A stretch of 13,702 nucleotides of DNA from Chloroflexota bacterium (GCA_016191985.1 JACPVB010000137.1:1-13702), one strand, 5' to 3'; shown: positions 7,043 to 12,678, numbered from the stretch's first letter. The notes: a model not told the origin generated them from the letters alone. Numbers and translations: made by a program.

Positions 7043-7173
7043 GTCGTCAGGCGTCAAAATCACTCGAAATAAACCTCACCGCATGATTTGCGTAGCAAAA
7101 CACGCGCGGCGCAAGCGTCGGGACGGTGATTAGATGTTATTCCTGATAATGTCTATTGGGCAATTCGATGAAT

Positions 7174-7191
7174 CGCAAAATAAATTTTGCG
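7174..7191. repeat. 18-bp palindrome CGCAAAAT-AA-ATTTTGCG
   Basis: Perfect 8-bp arms with a 2-base centre, just downstream of the glycosyltransferase stop. It has no T-tract of its own, so it is more likely a 3'-end mRNA hairpin or a protein site than a terminator. Further along the gap, 7076-7081 and 7124-7129 form a TCACCG/CGGTGA pair around a GC-rich segment. Confidence 0.5.
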
Positions 7192-7208
7192 GTACAGGTC
7201 TATTTCCG

Positions 7209-8519
7209 TTATTCTTTTTTCCTCGCAGGTAGGATTTTCCCAATCTCCGTGCGAATCATGTGGTTGATCTGCCCGGGGATTTTGTTGATATTATTTGAAA
7301 TCATGCGTTGAAAGAAATTGCCGCGCCAGTTTTGCAGGATGGCCTCCAGATACAATTTCTCCAGCGCCTTCACCTGACTCTCAATGGAATATTTCTCGCT
7401 CAACAACAGGGAATGTTTTCCAAAACGTTCCAACTTTTCAGGGTCAGCCAACAAATTTGCAACAGTATCTACGTACGTCTGCAAATTCAGTGGGACCGTG
7501 TATCCGTTCAAATCATTCTCGATCATACCCTCGAAGGCTTCATCCGCCACGGCCACCAGCGGCAACCCGGAGGCAATCGCCTCGATCACCGAAATGGGAT
7601 GCACCTCTGTGGTGGATGCGGACAGGAATAAGTTTGCATCATGCAGAACATCCGGTAAATCCGCACGATTGACCATGCCCAAAAAGTGGATGCGGTCTTT
7701 TGAGCTGATACCTTTCACTTTTTCTTCCAATCCCTTGCGCGAGCCGCCATCCCCGGCAAAGACCAGGTGTGCATTCAGCGCTCGCTTCGACAAAATTTCA
7801 AACGCATCCACGATGAAGTCGAGACGTTTCTCCGGGTCCATGCGGCCTACCGTGAGGAGGATCGGCGCATCGGGCTTAATCCCAAGCCTGTTTCGCAAAC
7901 TGCCGGGTTTTTTCGCCGCCTTGAAACTGCTCAGGTCTATTCCATTCGGGATGACATTGATTGGACGGCGGACATCCTGTGCCAGAAGCAGGCGCTGGAA
8001 TTTCGGCGAAGGGACAACGATCTGATCGCCCAGATTGGTGGAGGCAGAACTAAACCAGCCTGCCGCATACTTGATGACTCGCGTCCCGCCGATGAATTTG
8101 ATGTAATGAGTGTAATCCGTGATGGACGTGTGATAAGTGTAGATCAGCGGCAGGCGTTTGGTGGATGCTGTGAGGTAAGCCAGTAACCCGACGCTGGCCG
8201 GGCTGTGCGCGTGCAACACGTCAAAGTGCCTGCGCGTCAGTGACCAGGTGGAGCGCGGAGTCCCCAACACCGCCACATAGATGGGCGGATTGTTCAAATA
8301 TTTGAGAGAAGGCAGGCGCATCACGTTTGGCTGGTCATCTTTATAGCCGGGGAATTTCGGCGCAAAAATGGTGACCTGATGTCCGCGATTCTTAAGTCCC
8401 TCCGAGATCAATTGCAGTGAAATGGAAACGCCGTTCACCTGCGGCGCATACGTATCTGTGAACAAGCCAATGCGGAGCGAGCCGATGGGAAGCTGCTGTT
8501 CTGTGTGCTGTGATTCCAT
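7209..8519 (-). CDS. GT4 glycosyltransferase, diacylglycerol/glycolipid-type
   Basis: A 436-residue GT-B fold retaining glycosyltransferase. The N-terminus has GLFTDTYAPQVNGVSIS (about 18-34), typical of enzymes that glycosylate diacylglycerol or phosphatidylinositol-like lipids. HAHSPASVGLLAY (103-115) and PNGID (191-195) follow. The C-domain has TVGRMDPEKRLD (223-234), and the EX7E motif runs from E305 to E313 within ASTTEVHPISVIEAIASGLP. The C-terminal 40 residues are basic and amphipathic, which would suit attachment to the inner leaflet of the membrane. The start at 8519 has AGGAG five bases upstream. It lies 18 bases after the DUF951 gene, so the two form an operon. The lipid acceptor is inferred from the N-terminal signature only; a polysaccharide role is the alternative. 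Confidence 0.88.
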   Translation of the reverse strand: MESQHTEQQLPIGSLRIGLFTDTYAPQVNGVSISLQLISEGLKNRGHQVTIFAPKFPGYKDDQPNVMRLPSLKYLNNPPIYVAVLGTPRSTWSLTRRHFDVLHAHSPASVGLLAYLTASTKRLPLIYTYHTSITDYTHYIKFIGGTRVIKYAAGWFSSASTNLGDQIVVPSPKFQRLLLAQDVRRPINVIPNGIDLSSFKAAKKPGSLRNRLGIKPDAPILLTVGRMDPEKRLDFIVDAFEILSKRALNAHLVFAGDGGSRKGLEEKVKGISSKDRIHFLGMVNRADLPDVLHDANLFLSASTTEVHPISVIEAIASGLPLVAVADEAFEGMIENDLNGYTVPLNLQTYVDTVANLLADPEKLERFGKHSLLLSEKYSIESQVKALEKLYLEAILQNWRGNFFQRMISNNINKIPGQINHMIRTEIGKILPARKKE

Positions 8520-8532
8520 GAAATCTCCTGGT

Positions 8533-8565
8533 AAACCCTAAAGGTCTTGAAGATCTTTAGGGTTT
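8533..8565. repeat. Long perfect hairpin across the DUF951 stop codon
   Basis: AAACCCTAAAG (8533-8543) and CTTTAGGGTTT (8555-8565) are perfect 11-bp inverted arms, and the loop itself pairs further (TCTT/AAGA). The element encodes the last residues of the DUF951 protein, contains its stop, and ends four bases before the AGGAG of the glycosyltransferase. The T-run (8563-8567) is on the plus strand, so by sequence it is a terminator for plus-strand transcripts. For the minus-strand operon it is an internal hairpin. Confidence 0.7.
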
Positions 8566-8768
8566 TTGTTATTTTCTTCTTCGTGCTTTGTCAAATTCGC
8601 TTTCAATCGTTTTGCGAGTTCCCGCCTCGTCAACATCACGCGATGGCCACACCCCTTGCATTCCAAACCAATATCCGCACCGAGGCGAATCACTTTCCAC
8701 TCATACGAGCCGCATGGATGCGGTTTGCGCAAACGCAAATGGTCGTTCATCTGCAAATCTGGAAGCAT
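8538..8768 (-). CDS. DUF951 family small cysteine-containing protein
   Basis: A 76-residue protein from the ATG at 8768. The core LRLRKPHPCGSYEWKVIRLG followed by ADIGLECKGCGHRVMLTRRE is the full DUF951 signature. It has C19 in HPCG and a CKGC pair (C37, C40) that could bind metal with a nearby histidine. Known members are about 65 residues, and the extra acidic tail here (KHEEENNKNPKDLQDL) is partly encoded by a hairpin. The family's function is not established to my knowledge. The frame could begin at a TTG at 8774, but TATAAT ends only one base before it, while the ATG at 8768 lies seven bases after the box. There is no Shine-Dalgarno sequence. It is followed after 18 bases by the glycosyltransferase gene, in the same transcript. 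Confidence 0.85.
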   Translation of the reverse strand: MLPDLQMNDHLRLRKPHPCGSYEWKVIRLGADIGLECKGCGHRVMLTRRELAKRLKANLTKHEEENNKNPKDLQDL

Positions 8769-8775
8769 GTGCAAG

Positions 8776-8781
8776 ATTATA
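8776..8781 (-). promoter_or_regulatory. -10 box of the DUF951 operon, leaderless-type
   Basis: Perfect TATAAT on the minus strand, seven bases (CTTGCAC) before the ATG at 8768. Transcription would start at or next to the start codon. No good -35 hexamer is present; instead the octamer array begins five bases upstream. Confidence 0.65.
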
Positions 8782-8786
8782 GCCGT

Positions 8787-8834
8787 TAGTAGAGTAGTCG
8801 AGTAGTCGCTTGGTCAGATGGTCGCCTGGTCGTT
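8787..8834. repeat. Degenerate octamer array, six units of T-R-GTC-NNN
   Basis: Exact 8-bp period: TAGTAGAG, TAGTCGAG, TAGTCGCT, TGGTCAGA, TGGTCGCC, TGGTCGTT. The first five bases are TAGTC or TGGTC and the last three vary. Read toward the DUF951 gene (minus strand) the units are NNN-GACYA, the same motif and orientation as the array in front of the thioesterase gene. Confidence 0.8.
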
Positions 8835-8904
8835 TCAAGTGGCTCCCTTCGCCGTCCTCGGCAAAGGTTTACTCGCAGTACTCCGCCGAGGATAGCGGCT
8901 TGAA
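8834..8904. other. Large imperfect hairpin in the divergent gap
   Basis: TCCTCGGC (8855-8862) pairs perfectly with GCCGAGGA (8885-8892). Outside these, TTCAAGTGGC and GCGGCTTGAA pair at 8 of 10 positions. There is no ORF. It lies in the 320-base gene-free region 8769-9095 between the octamer array and a terminator. It may be a structured RNA or another intergenic repeat. Confidence 0.45.
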
Positions 8905-8925
8905 CTTCTGGAAATCGCTAAATTC

Positions 8926-8945
8926 AGACTTCGGAAGTCTTTTTA
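8926..8945 (+). terminator. Plus-strand intrinsic terminator with no gene before it
   Basis: AGACTT, loop CGG, AAGTCT, then TTTT. The T-tract is on the plus strand only. The nearest coding gene on that side is on the other strand, so the terminator would end either a small RNA starting near 8780-8830 or stray antisense transcription. Confidence 0.55.
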
Positions 8946-8984
8946 AATGAGAAATATTTCCCAGCCTCCATGCGAAAACTTTCC

Positions 8985-9012
8985 TTGAAGAAAATCCCGT
9001 ATCAAAGATAAT
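8985..9012 (+). promoter_or_regulatory. Sigma-70-type promoter of the MBL hydrolase/Crp operon
   Basis: TTGAAG at 8985-8990, 16-base spacer, GATAAT at 9007-9012. The predicted start is near 9019, giving a leader of about 77 bases before the ATG at 9096. Confidence 0.6.
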
Positions 9013-9019
9013 AAAGATG

Positions 9020-9064
9020 TTTCAGGTGGCAGGGATTTCAGAACGTGGGGGCTGCCATCTGAAA
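9020..9064 (+). promoter_or_regulatory. 5' leader hairpin of the MBL hydrolase mRNA
   Basis: TTTCAGGTGGCAG (9020-9032) and CTGCCATCTGAAA (9052-9064) pair at 12 of 13 positions around a 19-base loop. The stem would begin right at the predicted transcript start, like the 5' stems that protect mRNA from decay. It ends about 20 bases before the GGAGG at 9085-9089. Confidence 0.55.
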
Positions 9065-9095
9065 ACCCAAAAGTTCGAACGAACGGAGGTATGGC

Positions 9096-10067
9096 ATGAA
9101 CAGCGAACTCAACATTAAATTCTGGGGGGTGCGCGGGAGTTATCCCACACCGGGCGCGGGGACGGTGAAATATGGCGGCAATACCGCCTGTGTGGAAATC
9201 AACGCGGGTGGGCGCGCCATCATCCTCGACGCGGGCACGGGCATCATTCCGTTGGGACGCGAGTTGGTGAAAACAAAACGCGCGGGTGAACTTTTGCTGT
9301 TATTCAGTCACTTGCATCATGACCACACGCAGGGTTTTCCGTTTTTTGTCCCCGCTTATATTCCAAATACAAAGTTACACATTTACGGCCCCGGCGGCAC
9401 ACCGGAGACGATGAAACATGTGCTCGAACACAATCAATCATCCGAGACGTTTCCCATCAGCTTGCGCGATATGTCTGCGAGCAAGGATATTCAATCGGTG
9501 CGCGAGTCGCAGGTGATTGTTTGGGATGAGGACGGAGTCCGTGTGGCAGAATCAACTTCCAGATTAAGTGAGGAGGCGGTGGTCATCCGCATTCATAAAT
9601 CGTACGCGCATCCCGGCGGCGTGTATATCTATCGCATCACGTATCAAAATAAATCTGTCGTTTATGCAACAGACACAGAAGGTTACATCGGCACGGATCG
9701 CAGGCTGGTGAATTTTGCGCGCGATGCGGATGTGCTGATCCACGACGCGCAATATAGCGACGAACATTATTATGGATGTCTCGCGGGATTTCCATCCACG
9801 CAGGGATATGGACACTCGACTGCGAACATGGCCGCTGAGGTCGCCGCCTCTGCCGAAACGGGACAGTTGATCCTGTTCCATCACGACCCATCCTACGCTG
9901 ACGAATTCGTCGCCGCACAGGAAGCCAGCGCGAAAAATATTTTCCCCGATTCGCGCGCAGCGTATGAAGGTTTGGAAGTTTCATTAAACCCCTCTCCCCG
10001 CTTCGACTTCGCTCAGCGCGAATGGGAGAGGGGAGTTAAGGAAGTAAAATATGTTAAGAATGATTGA
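9096..10067 (+). CDS. MBL-fold metallo-hydrolase (PhnP/cyclic-phosphodiesterase-like)
   Basis: A 323-residue metallo-beta-lactamase-fold enzyme. It starts KFWGVRGSYPTPG and KYGGNTACVEI, typical of a cytosolic subgroup related to PhnP and class II cyclic-nucleotide phosphodiesterases. The two-metal motif HLHHDH is at residues 72-77; further ligand candidates are D193 (ATDTEG), H240 (GYGHST) and the HHD at 262-264. It probably hydrolyses a phosphodiester, but the substrate is not fixed by the sequence. GGAGG stands six bases before the ATG. The natural domain seems to end near residue 296; residues 298-313 are encoded by a palindromic repeat, and the last 17 bases overlap the Crp-type gene. It has its own promoter and 5' hairpin. 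The fold is firm; the reaction is a guess. Confidence 0.88.
   Translation: MNSELNIKFWGVRGSYPTPGAGTVKYGGNTACVEINAGGRAIILDAGTGIIPLGRELVKTKRAGELLLLFSHLHHDHTQGFPFFVPAYIPNTKLHIYGPGGTPETMKHVLEHNQSSETFPISLRDMSASKDIQSVRESQVIVWDEDGVRVAESTSRLSEEAVVIRIHKSYAHPGGVYIYRITYQNKSVVYATDTEGYIGTDRRLVNFARDADVLIHDAQYSDEHYYGCLAGFPSTQGYGHSTANMAAEVAASAETGQLILFHHDPSYADEFVAAQEASAKNIFPDSRAAYEGLEVSLNPSPRFDFAQREWERGVKEVKYVKND
9989..10033. repeat. Palindromic repeat forming the 3' end of the MBL gene
   Basis: CCCCTCTCCC (9989-9998) and GGGAGAGGGG (10024-10033) are perfect 10-bp arms. Between them is CGCTTCGACTTCGCTCAGCG, the same type of core as in the element at 4530 and in the M42 gene. It lies in frame, codes for residues 298-313 of the hydrolase, and stops five bases before the ribosome binding site of the Crp-type gene. 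Confidence 0.75.
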
Positions 10068-10758
10068 GACGAAAAAAGACGATACCCGCAACCTCCTTTC
10101 GGACATTCAGTTGTTTGAAGGGTTGACGCCCGTGCAATTGGATTGGGTGGCGCATCGCGCACATCGGCGCGTGTTCCCAACCGGGAGGAATGTGATGCTG
10201 GTCGAACAGCCCGGCGAGGCGGTGTACGTCATCCTGCATGGGACAGTGAAGGTGTATACCGAACAGGGCGGGCGCGATGCGATCCTATCTATTTTGGGGA
10301 GCGGCGATTTGATCGGCGAGATGAGTCTGATTGACAGCGTGGGCCGCTCTGCCAGTGTGGTGACGTTGGACGACTCGCTGATGCTATGGATGGACAAAGC
10401 TACTTTCAACTACATGCTCGATAACTTCCCGCCGATTGCGCGAAATTTGGTAAAAATCCTTTCGGCGCGCGTGCGGCTTTCGGATCAGATGATCCAATCG
10501 CTTGCCACGCTGGATGTAAATGGACGGGTGGCTCGTCAACTGCTGGCCTTTGCGGAACGGTATGGACAAGATGCGAACGGCGCTTTGAAAATCCGCATCA
10601 CACTCACGCAAGGCGACATCGCCGATTTGGTGGGAGCCTCCCGCAAGCGCGTAAACCAAACCATGGTCTTCTTCAAAGATCAGGGGCTGGTCAGCACAGA
10701 TGCCGAGGGACGCATCATCATCCACGATAAGGAAGGGTTGGCAAGGTTTTGTAATTAG
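10051..10758 (+). CDS. Crp/Fnr-family transcriptional regulator
   Basis: A 235-residue regulator. Residues 19-110 form the cyclic-nucleotide-binding beta-roll: LFEGLTPVQL at the start, GDLIGEMSLIDSVGRSASV at 85-103 as the phosphate-binding cassette, with E90, R99 and S100 in the positions that contact cAMP in Crp. A long dimerisation helix follows (about 113-150). The C-terminal winged helix has its recognition segment TQGDIADLVGASRKRVNQTM at 186-205. There is no Fnr-type cysteine set, so an oxygen-sensing iron-sulfur cluster is unlikely. The start at 10051 has AAGGAAG six bases upstream and overlaps the hydrolase gene by 17 bases, so the two are translationally coupled. The stop TAG (10756-10758) is the first triplet of the octamer array, and a terminator follows. 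A cyclic-nucleotide ligand is likely but not proven. Confidence 0.92.
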   Translation: MLRMIETKKDDTRNLLSDIQLFEGLTPVQLDWVAHRAHRRVFPTGRNVMLVEQPGEAVYVILHGTVKVYTEQGGRDAILSILGSGDLIGEMSLIDSVGRSASVVTLDDSLMLWMDKATFNYMLDNFPPIARNLVKILSARVRLSDQMIQSLATLDVNGRVARQLLAFAERYGQDANGALKIRITLTQGDIADLVGASRKRVNQTMVFFKDQGLVSTDAEGRIIIHDKEGLARFCN

Positions 10759-10819
10759 TTGGATAGTCTTGTAGTCGGGTGGTCACATTGTCTTGTAGTC
10801 TTATTGTCAATTAGTCAAA
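10756..10819. repeat. Octamer array, left arm (eight units, T-N-GTC-NNN)
   Basis: Strict 8-bp period from the stop codon of the Crp-type gene onward: TAGTTGGA, TAGTCTTG, TAGTCGGG, TGGTCACA, TTGTCTTG, TAGTCTTA, TTGTCAAT, TAGTCAAA. Five near-constant bases are followed by three free ones. It pairs in inverted orientation with the right arm at 10864-10943, and the terminator hairpin sits between them. Confidence 0.85.
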
Positions 10820-10826
10820 GAACGGT

Positions 10827-10859
10827 CGCGGACTGCCATCGAGTTCCGCGGCTGTTTTT
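10827..10859 (+). terminator. Intrinsic terminator of the MBL/Crp operon
   Basis: CGCGGACT (10827-10834) pairs with AGTTCCGCG (10842-10850) with one bulge. After a short GCTG comes a run of five T (10855-10859). It is placed exactly between the two octamer arms. Confidence 0.65.
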
Positions 10860-10863
10860 GTTT

Positions 10864-10943
10864 GACCATCCGACTACGTGACCACCCGACCAAGCGACCA
10901 CCCGACTATCTGACTATTCGACCAAGTGACTACTAGACTATAA
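10864..10943. repeat. Octamer array, right arm (ten units, GAC-Y-A-NNN)
   Basis: Ten units with an exact 8-bp period, among them GACCATCC, GACTACGT, GACCACCC (twice), GACCAAGC, GACTATCT, GACTACTA and a final GACTATAA. Every unit keeps GAC, then C or T, then A; the last three bases vary. It is the reverse complement motif of the left arm, with an exact 13-base inverted match (TAGTCGGGTGGTC). The last unit overlaps the -10 box of the thioesterase gene. Confidence 0.87.
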
Positions 10944-10944
10944 T
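10939..10944 (+). promoter_or_regulatory. -10 box of the thioesterase gene, leaderless-type
   Basis: Perfect TATAAT, six bases (TCCGCC) before the ATG at 10951, which puts the expected transcript start on the A of the ATG. There is no Shine-Dalgarno sequence and no good -35; the octamer array occupies that space. Confidence 0.65.
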
Positions 10945-10950
10945 TCCGCC

Positions 10951-11370
10951 ATGACCAGTTATAAATTCTTTCACCCCACCGAAGTCCGCTACGGGGATTT
11001 GGACCCGCAGGGACATGTGAACAACGCCAAACACTTGACGTATTTCGAGCAGGCGCGCATCGCCTACATGGTCGAGTTGGGGTTATTCACAAAAGACCAA
11101 TCTTTCATGGAGATCGGCGTGATCCTGGCGGATGTCCACATCACCTATCTTGCCCCTGTCTATTTTGGCGAACGTATCAAAGTCGGAGTGCATATTTTGA
11201 AATTGGGGAACAAGTCCATGACGTGGGCGCAAAATATTGTGGATGCAAAGACGGGCAAAGAGTTAGCCAAGGGGGAAGTTGTGATGGTGGCGTATGATTA
11301 TAAGGAAGAAAAGACGATCAATATTCCGCACGAATGGCGTGAGAAGATCAAGGCGTTTGAAGGATTATAG
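10951..11370 (+). CDS. Hotdog-fold acyl-CoA thioesterase (YbgC/4HBT family)
   Basis: A 139-residue single hotdog domain that would hydrolyse acyl-CoA thioesters in the cytoplasm. The signature VRYGDLDPQGHVNNAKHLTYFEQAR at 12-36 matches the YbgC/FadM group, with D18 as the expected catalytic aspartate. The central strand block VHITYLAPVYFGERIKVGV and the tail strand MTWAQNIVDAKTGKELAKGE complete the fold. Length is normal for the family. The acyl chain preference cannot be read off. It has its own promoter directly in front of the ATG and lacks a ribosome binding site, unlike the M42 and redoxin genes downstream, which have AGGA-type sites. A repeat element separates it from the M42 gene. Confidence 0.9.
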   Translation: MTSYKFFHPTEVRYGDLDPQGHVNNAKHLTYFEQARIAYMVELGLFTKDQSFMEIGVILADVHITYLAPVYFGERIKVGVHILKLGNKSMTWAQNIVDAKTGKELAKGEVVMVAYDYKEEKTINIPHEWREKIKAFEGL

Positions 11371-11380
11371 AAATACGCTG

Positions 11381-11523
11381 GTGGCCGAGTAGACGGCGGT
11401 GCTTTTTCGCCGTCGTATCGAGACCACCAAGTTGGCAATGATATTTAAAGTTGTGGTCTCGATACGCCTTCGGGTTTCGATACGCTGCTTCGCAGCTACT
11501 CAACCCTCAGGCTACTCGACCAC
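11381..11523. repeat. Intergenic repeat element with nested inverted repeats
   Basis: The outer arms GTGGCCGAGTAG (11381-11392) and CTACTCGACCAC (11512-11523) match at 11 of 12. Inner arms CGTATCGAGACCAC (11414-11427) and GTGGTCTCGATACG (11453-11466) are a perfect 14-bp pair. Small hairpins GACGGCG/CGCCGTC (11392-11414) and GCTGC-TTC-GCAGC (11484-11496) are also present. The phrase TTTCGATACGC echoes the inner arm. It fills the gap between the thioesterase and M42 genes; no ORF is credible in it. Confidence 0.75.
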
Positions 11524-11541
11524 CGAAATAGGATATAAACC

Positions 11542-12609
11542 ATGTCCCTCCCAAAAATTGACGAACAATATTTCACCACCTTCCTCGTTAACCTTCTCAA
11601 CATCCCCTCGCCCACTGGCTTTGCGGAGCCTGCCATTGATTTCGTGGAAAAGGAACTTTCCAAATATAAGCAGTTGCAGCTTTCGCGCACACGTAAAGGC
11701 GCATTGCTGGCGCAATGGAACCCTTCGACAGGCTCAGGGCGAGGCGTGGAAAGTAACCTGCCTCCCATTGCCTTGACCGCCCACGTGGATACGCTTGGGG
11801 CAGTGGTGAAGGAAATCAAAGGCAATGGACGACTGAAACTCAGCCGCATTGGCGGAGTGCAATGGCCTACTGTCGAAACCGAAGGCGTATGGGTCATTAC
11901 ATCCAAAGGCGAAAAGATTCGCGGCTCGGTTTTGATCGATACGGCGTCGGGTCATATTTACAGCGGGGCAGACACTCCGCGCAATGACGCTCACATGGAA
12001 GTCCGCCTCGATGCGCGGACGACTTCCGAAAAAGAAACCCGTGCGTTGGGAATCAACGTTGGCGATTGCGTGGCCTTCGATACGCGCACCGAAGTGACCA
12101 ATGGCTTCATCCGTTCGCGATTCCTCGATGACAAGGCGTGCGTGGCAAATCTCGTAGCGGCGATCAAGTCAATGGTGGAATCAGGCCAAAGTCCGGTGCG
12201 AAGCGTGTATTTCCTCATCAGCAATTATGAAGAGGTCGGTCATGGCGCGGCGGCGGGAATCCCGGATGAAGTCGCGGAGTTGGTCACGGTGGATATGGCA
12301 GTGGTCGGCGAGGGGCAGGAGTCGGATGAATTCCACGCGACCTTGTGCATCAAGGATAGCGGCGGGCCGTATCATGAAGGCTTGAATAAAAAATTGCGCG
12401 CGATTGCCGAGAAGCACGACATTCCCTACAAAACAGATGTGTATCCATTTTATGGCTCGGACGGTGAAGCATTCTGGCGCGCGGGCGGCGATGTGGCCTT
12501 GTCGCTGATCGGCCCCGGTATTGACGCTTCGCACAATTACGAACGCGCCCACATGGATGGGTTGAACGCCACCACAAATTGGATCATGGCGTATCTGCTG
12601 GAATCTTAA
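11542..12609 (+). CDS. M42 family metallo-aminopeptidase (with repeat-derived insert)
   Basis: A 355-residue cytoplasmic aminopeptidase of the M42 (glutamyl aminopeptidase/FrvX) family, which clips N-terminal residues from peptides with two metal ions. The ligand and catalytic landmarks are H81 and D83 in TAHVDTLG, the bridging Asp in FLDDKA (196-197), E230 and E231 in NYEEVGHGAA, D251 in TVDMAVVG, and the final histidine in NYERAHMDG (H337). The usual M42 dimetal set is complete, so it should be active. AGGA stands eight bases before the ATG at 11542. Residues 60-70 (NPSTGSGRGVE) look foreign: they are encoded by a palindromic repeat inserted in frame just before the strand that carries H81. 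Upstream is a repeat element, and the next gene follows after about 70 bases on the same strand. Confidence 0.92.
   Translation: MSLPKIDEQYFTTFLVNLLNIPSPTGFAEPAIDFVEKELSKYKQLQLSRTRKGALLAQWNPSTGSGRGVESNLPPIALTAHVDTLGAVVKEIKGNGRLKLSRIGGVQWPTVETEGVWVITSKGEKIRGSVLIDTASGHIYSGADTPRNDAHMEVRLDARTTSEKETRALGINVGDCVAFDTRTEVTNGFIRSRFLDDKACVANLVAAIKSMVESGQSPVRSVYFLISNYEEVGHGAAAGIPDEVAELVTVDMAVVGEGQESDEFHATLCIKDSGGPYHEGLNKKLRAIAEKHDIPYKTDVYPFYGSDGEAFWRAGGDVALSLIGPGIDASHNYERAHMDGLNATTNWIMAYLLES
11721..11741. repeat. Short palindromic repeat inside the M42 coding sequence
   Basis: Starts CCCTTCGACAGGCTCAGGG, with CCCT/AGGG ends. The core TTCGAC...GCTCAG is shared with the elements at 4530-4665 and 9989-10033. 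It is read in frame as part of residues 60-67 of the peptidase. Confidence 0.75.
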
Positions 12610-12636
12610 TAAAACGCTAACGTAATGGATTTGATC

Positions 12637-12657
12637 TTGATGCTATCTTCACATCAA
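12637..12657. promoter_or_regulatory. Possible small operator dyad before the redoxin gene
   Basis: TTGATG (12637-12642) and CATCAA (12652-12657) are perfect 6-bp arms with nine bases between, some 20 bases before the redoxin start. The gap has no convincing -10/-35 pair. Weak evidence; could be chance. Confidence 0.2.
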
Positions 12658-12678
12658 CTTACTTTTTAGGATTTTGAT

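Noticed and set aside
7076..7129. Riboswitch or structured RNA in the gap before tsaE
   Set aside because: Only one 6-bp arm pair and some GC-rich pairing; no known riboswitch core and it lies upstream of the tsaE -10 box.
7384..8025. 213-codon open frame on the plus strand
   Set aside because: Antisense to the glycosyltransferase, which has all GT4 motifs; no ribosome binding site or promoter of its own.
10756..10943. CRISPR array
   Set aside because: Units are 8 bp with three-base spacers and mirrored orientation; CRISPR repeats are 23-50 bp with unique spacers of similar size, and no cas gene is present.
11399..11776. 125-codon open frame spanning the repeat element and the M42 start
   Set aside because: Begins in a palindromic repeat and runs out of frame over the conserved M42 N-terminus; the repeat explains the lack of stops.
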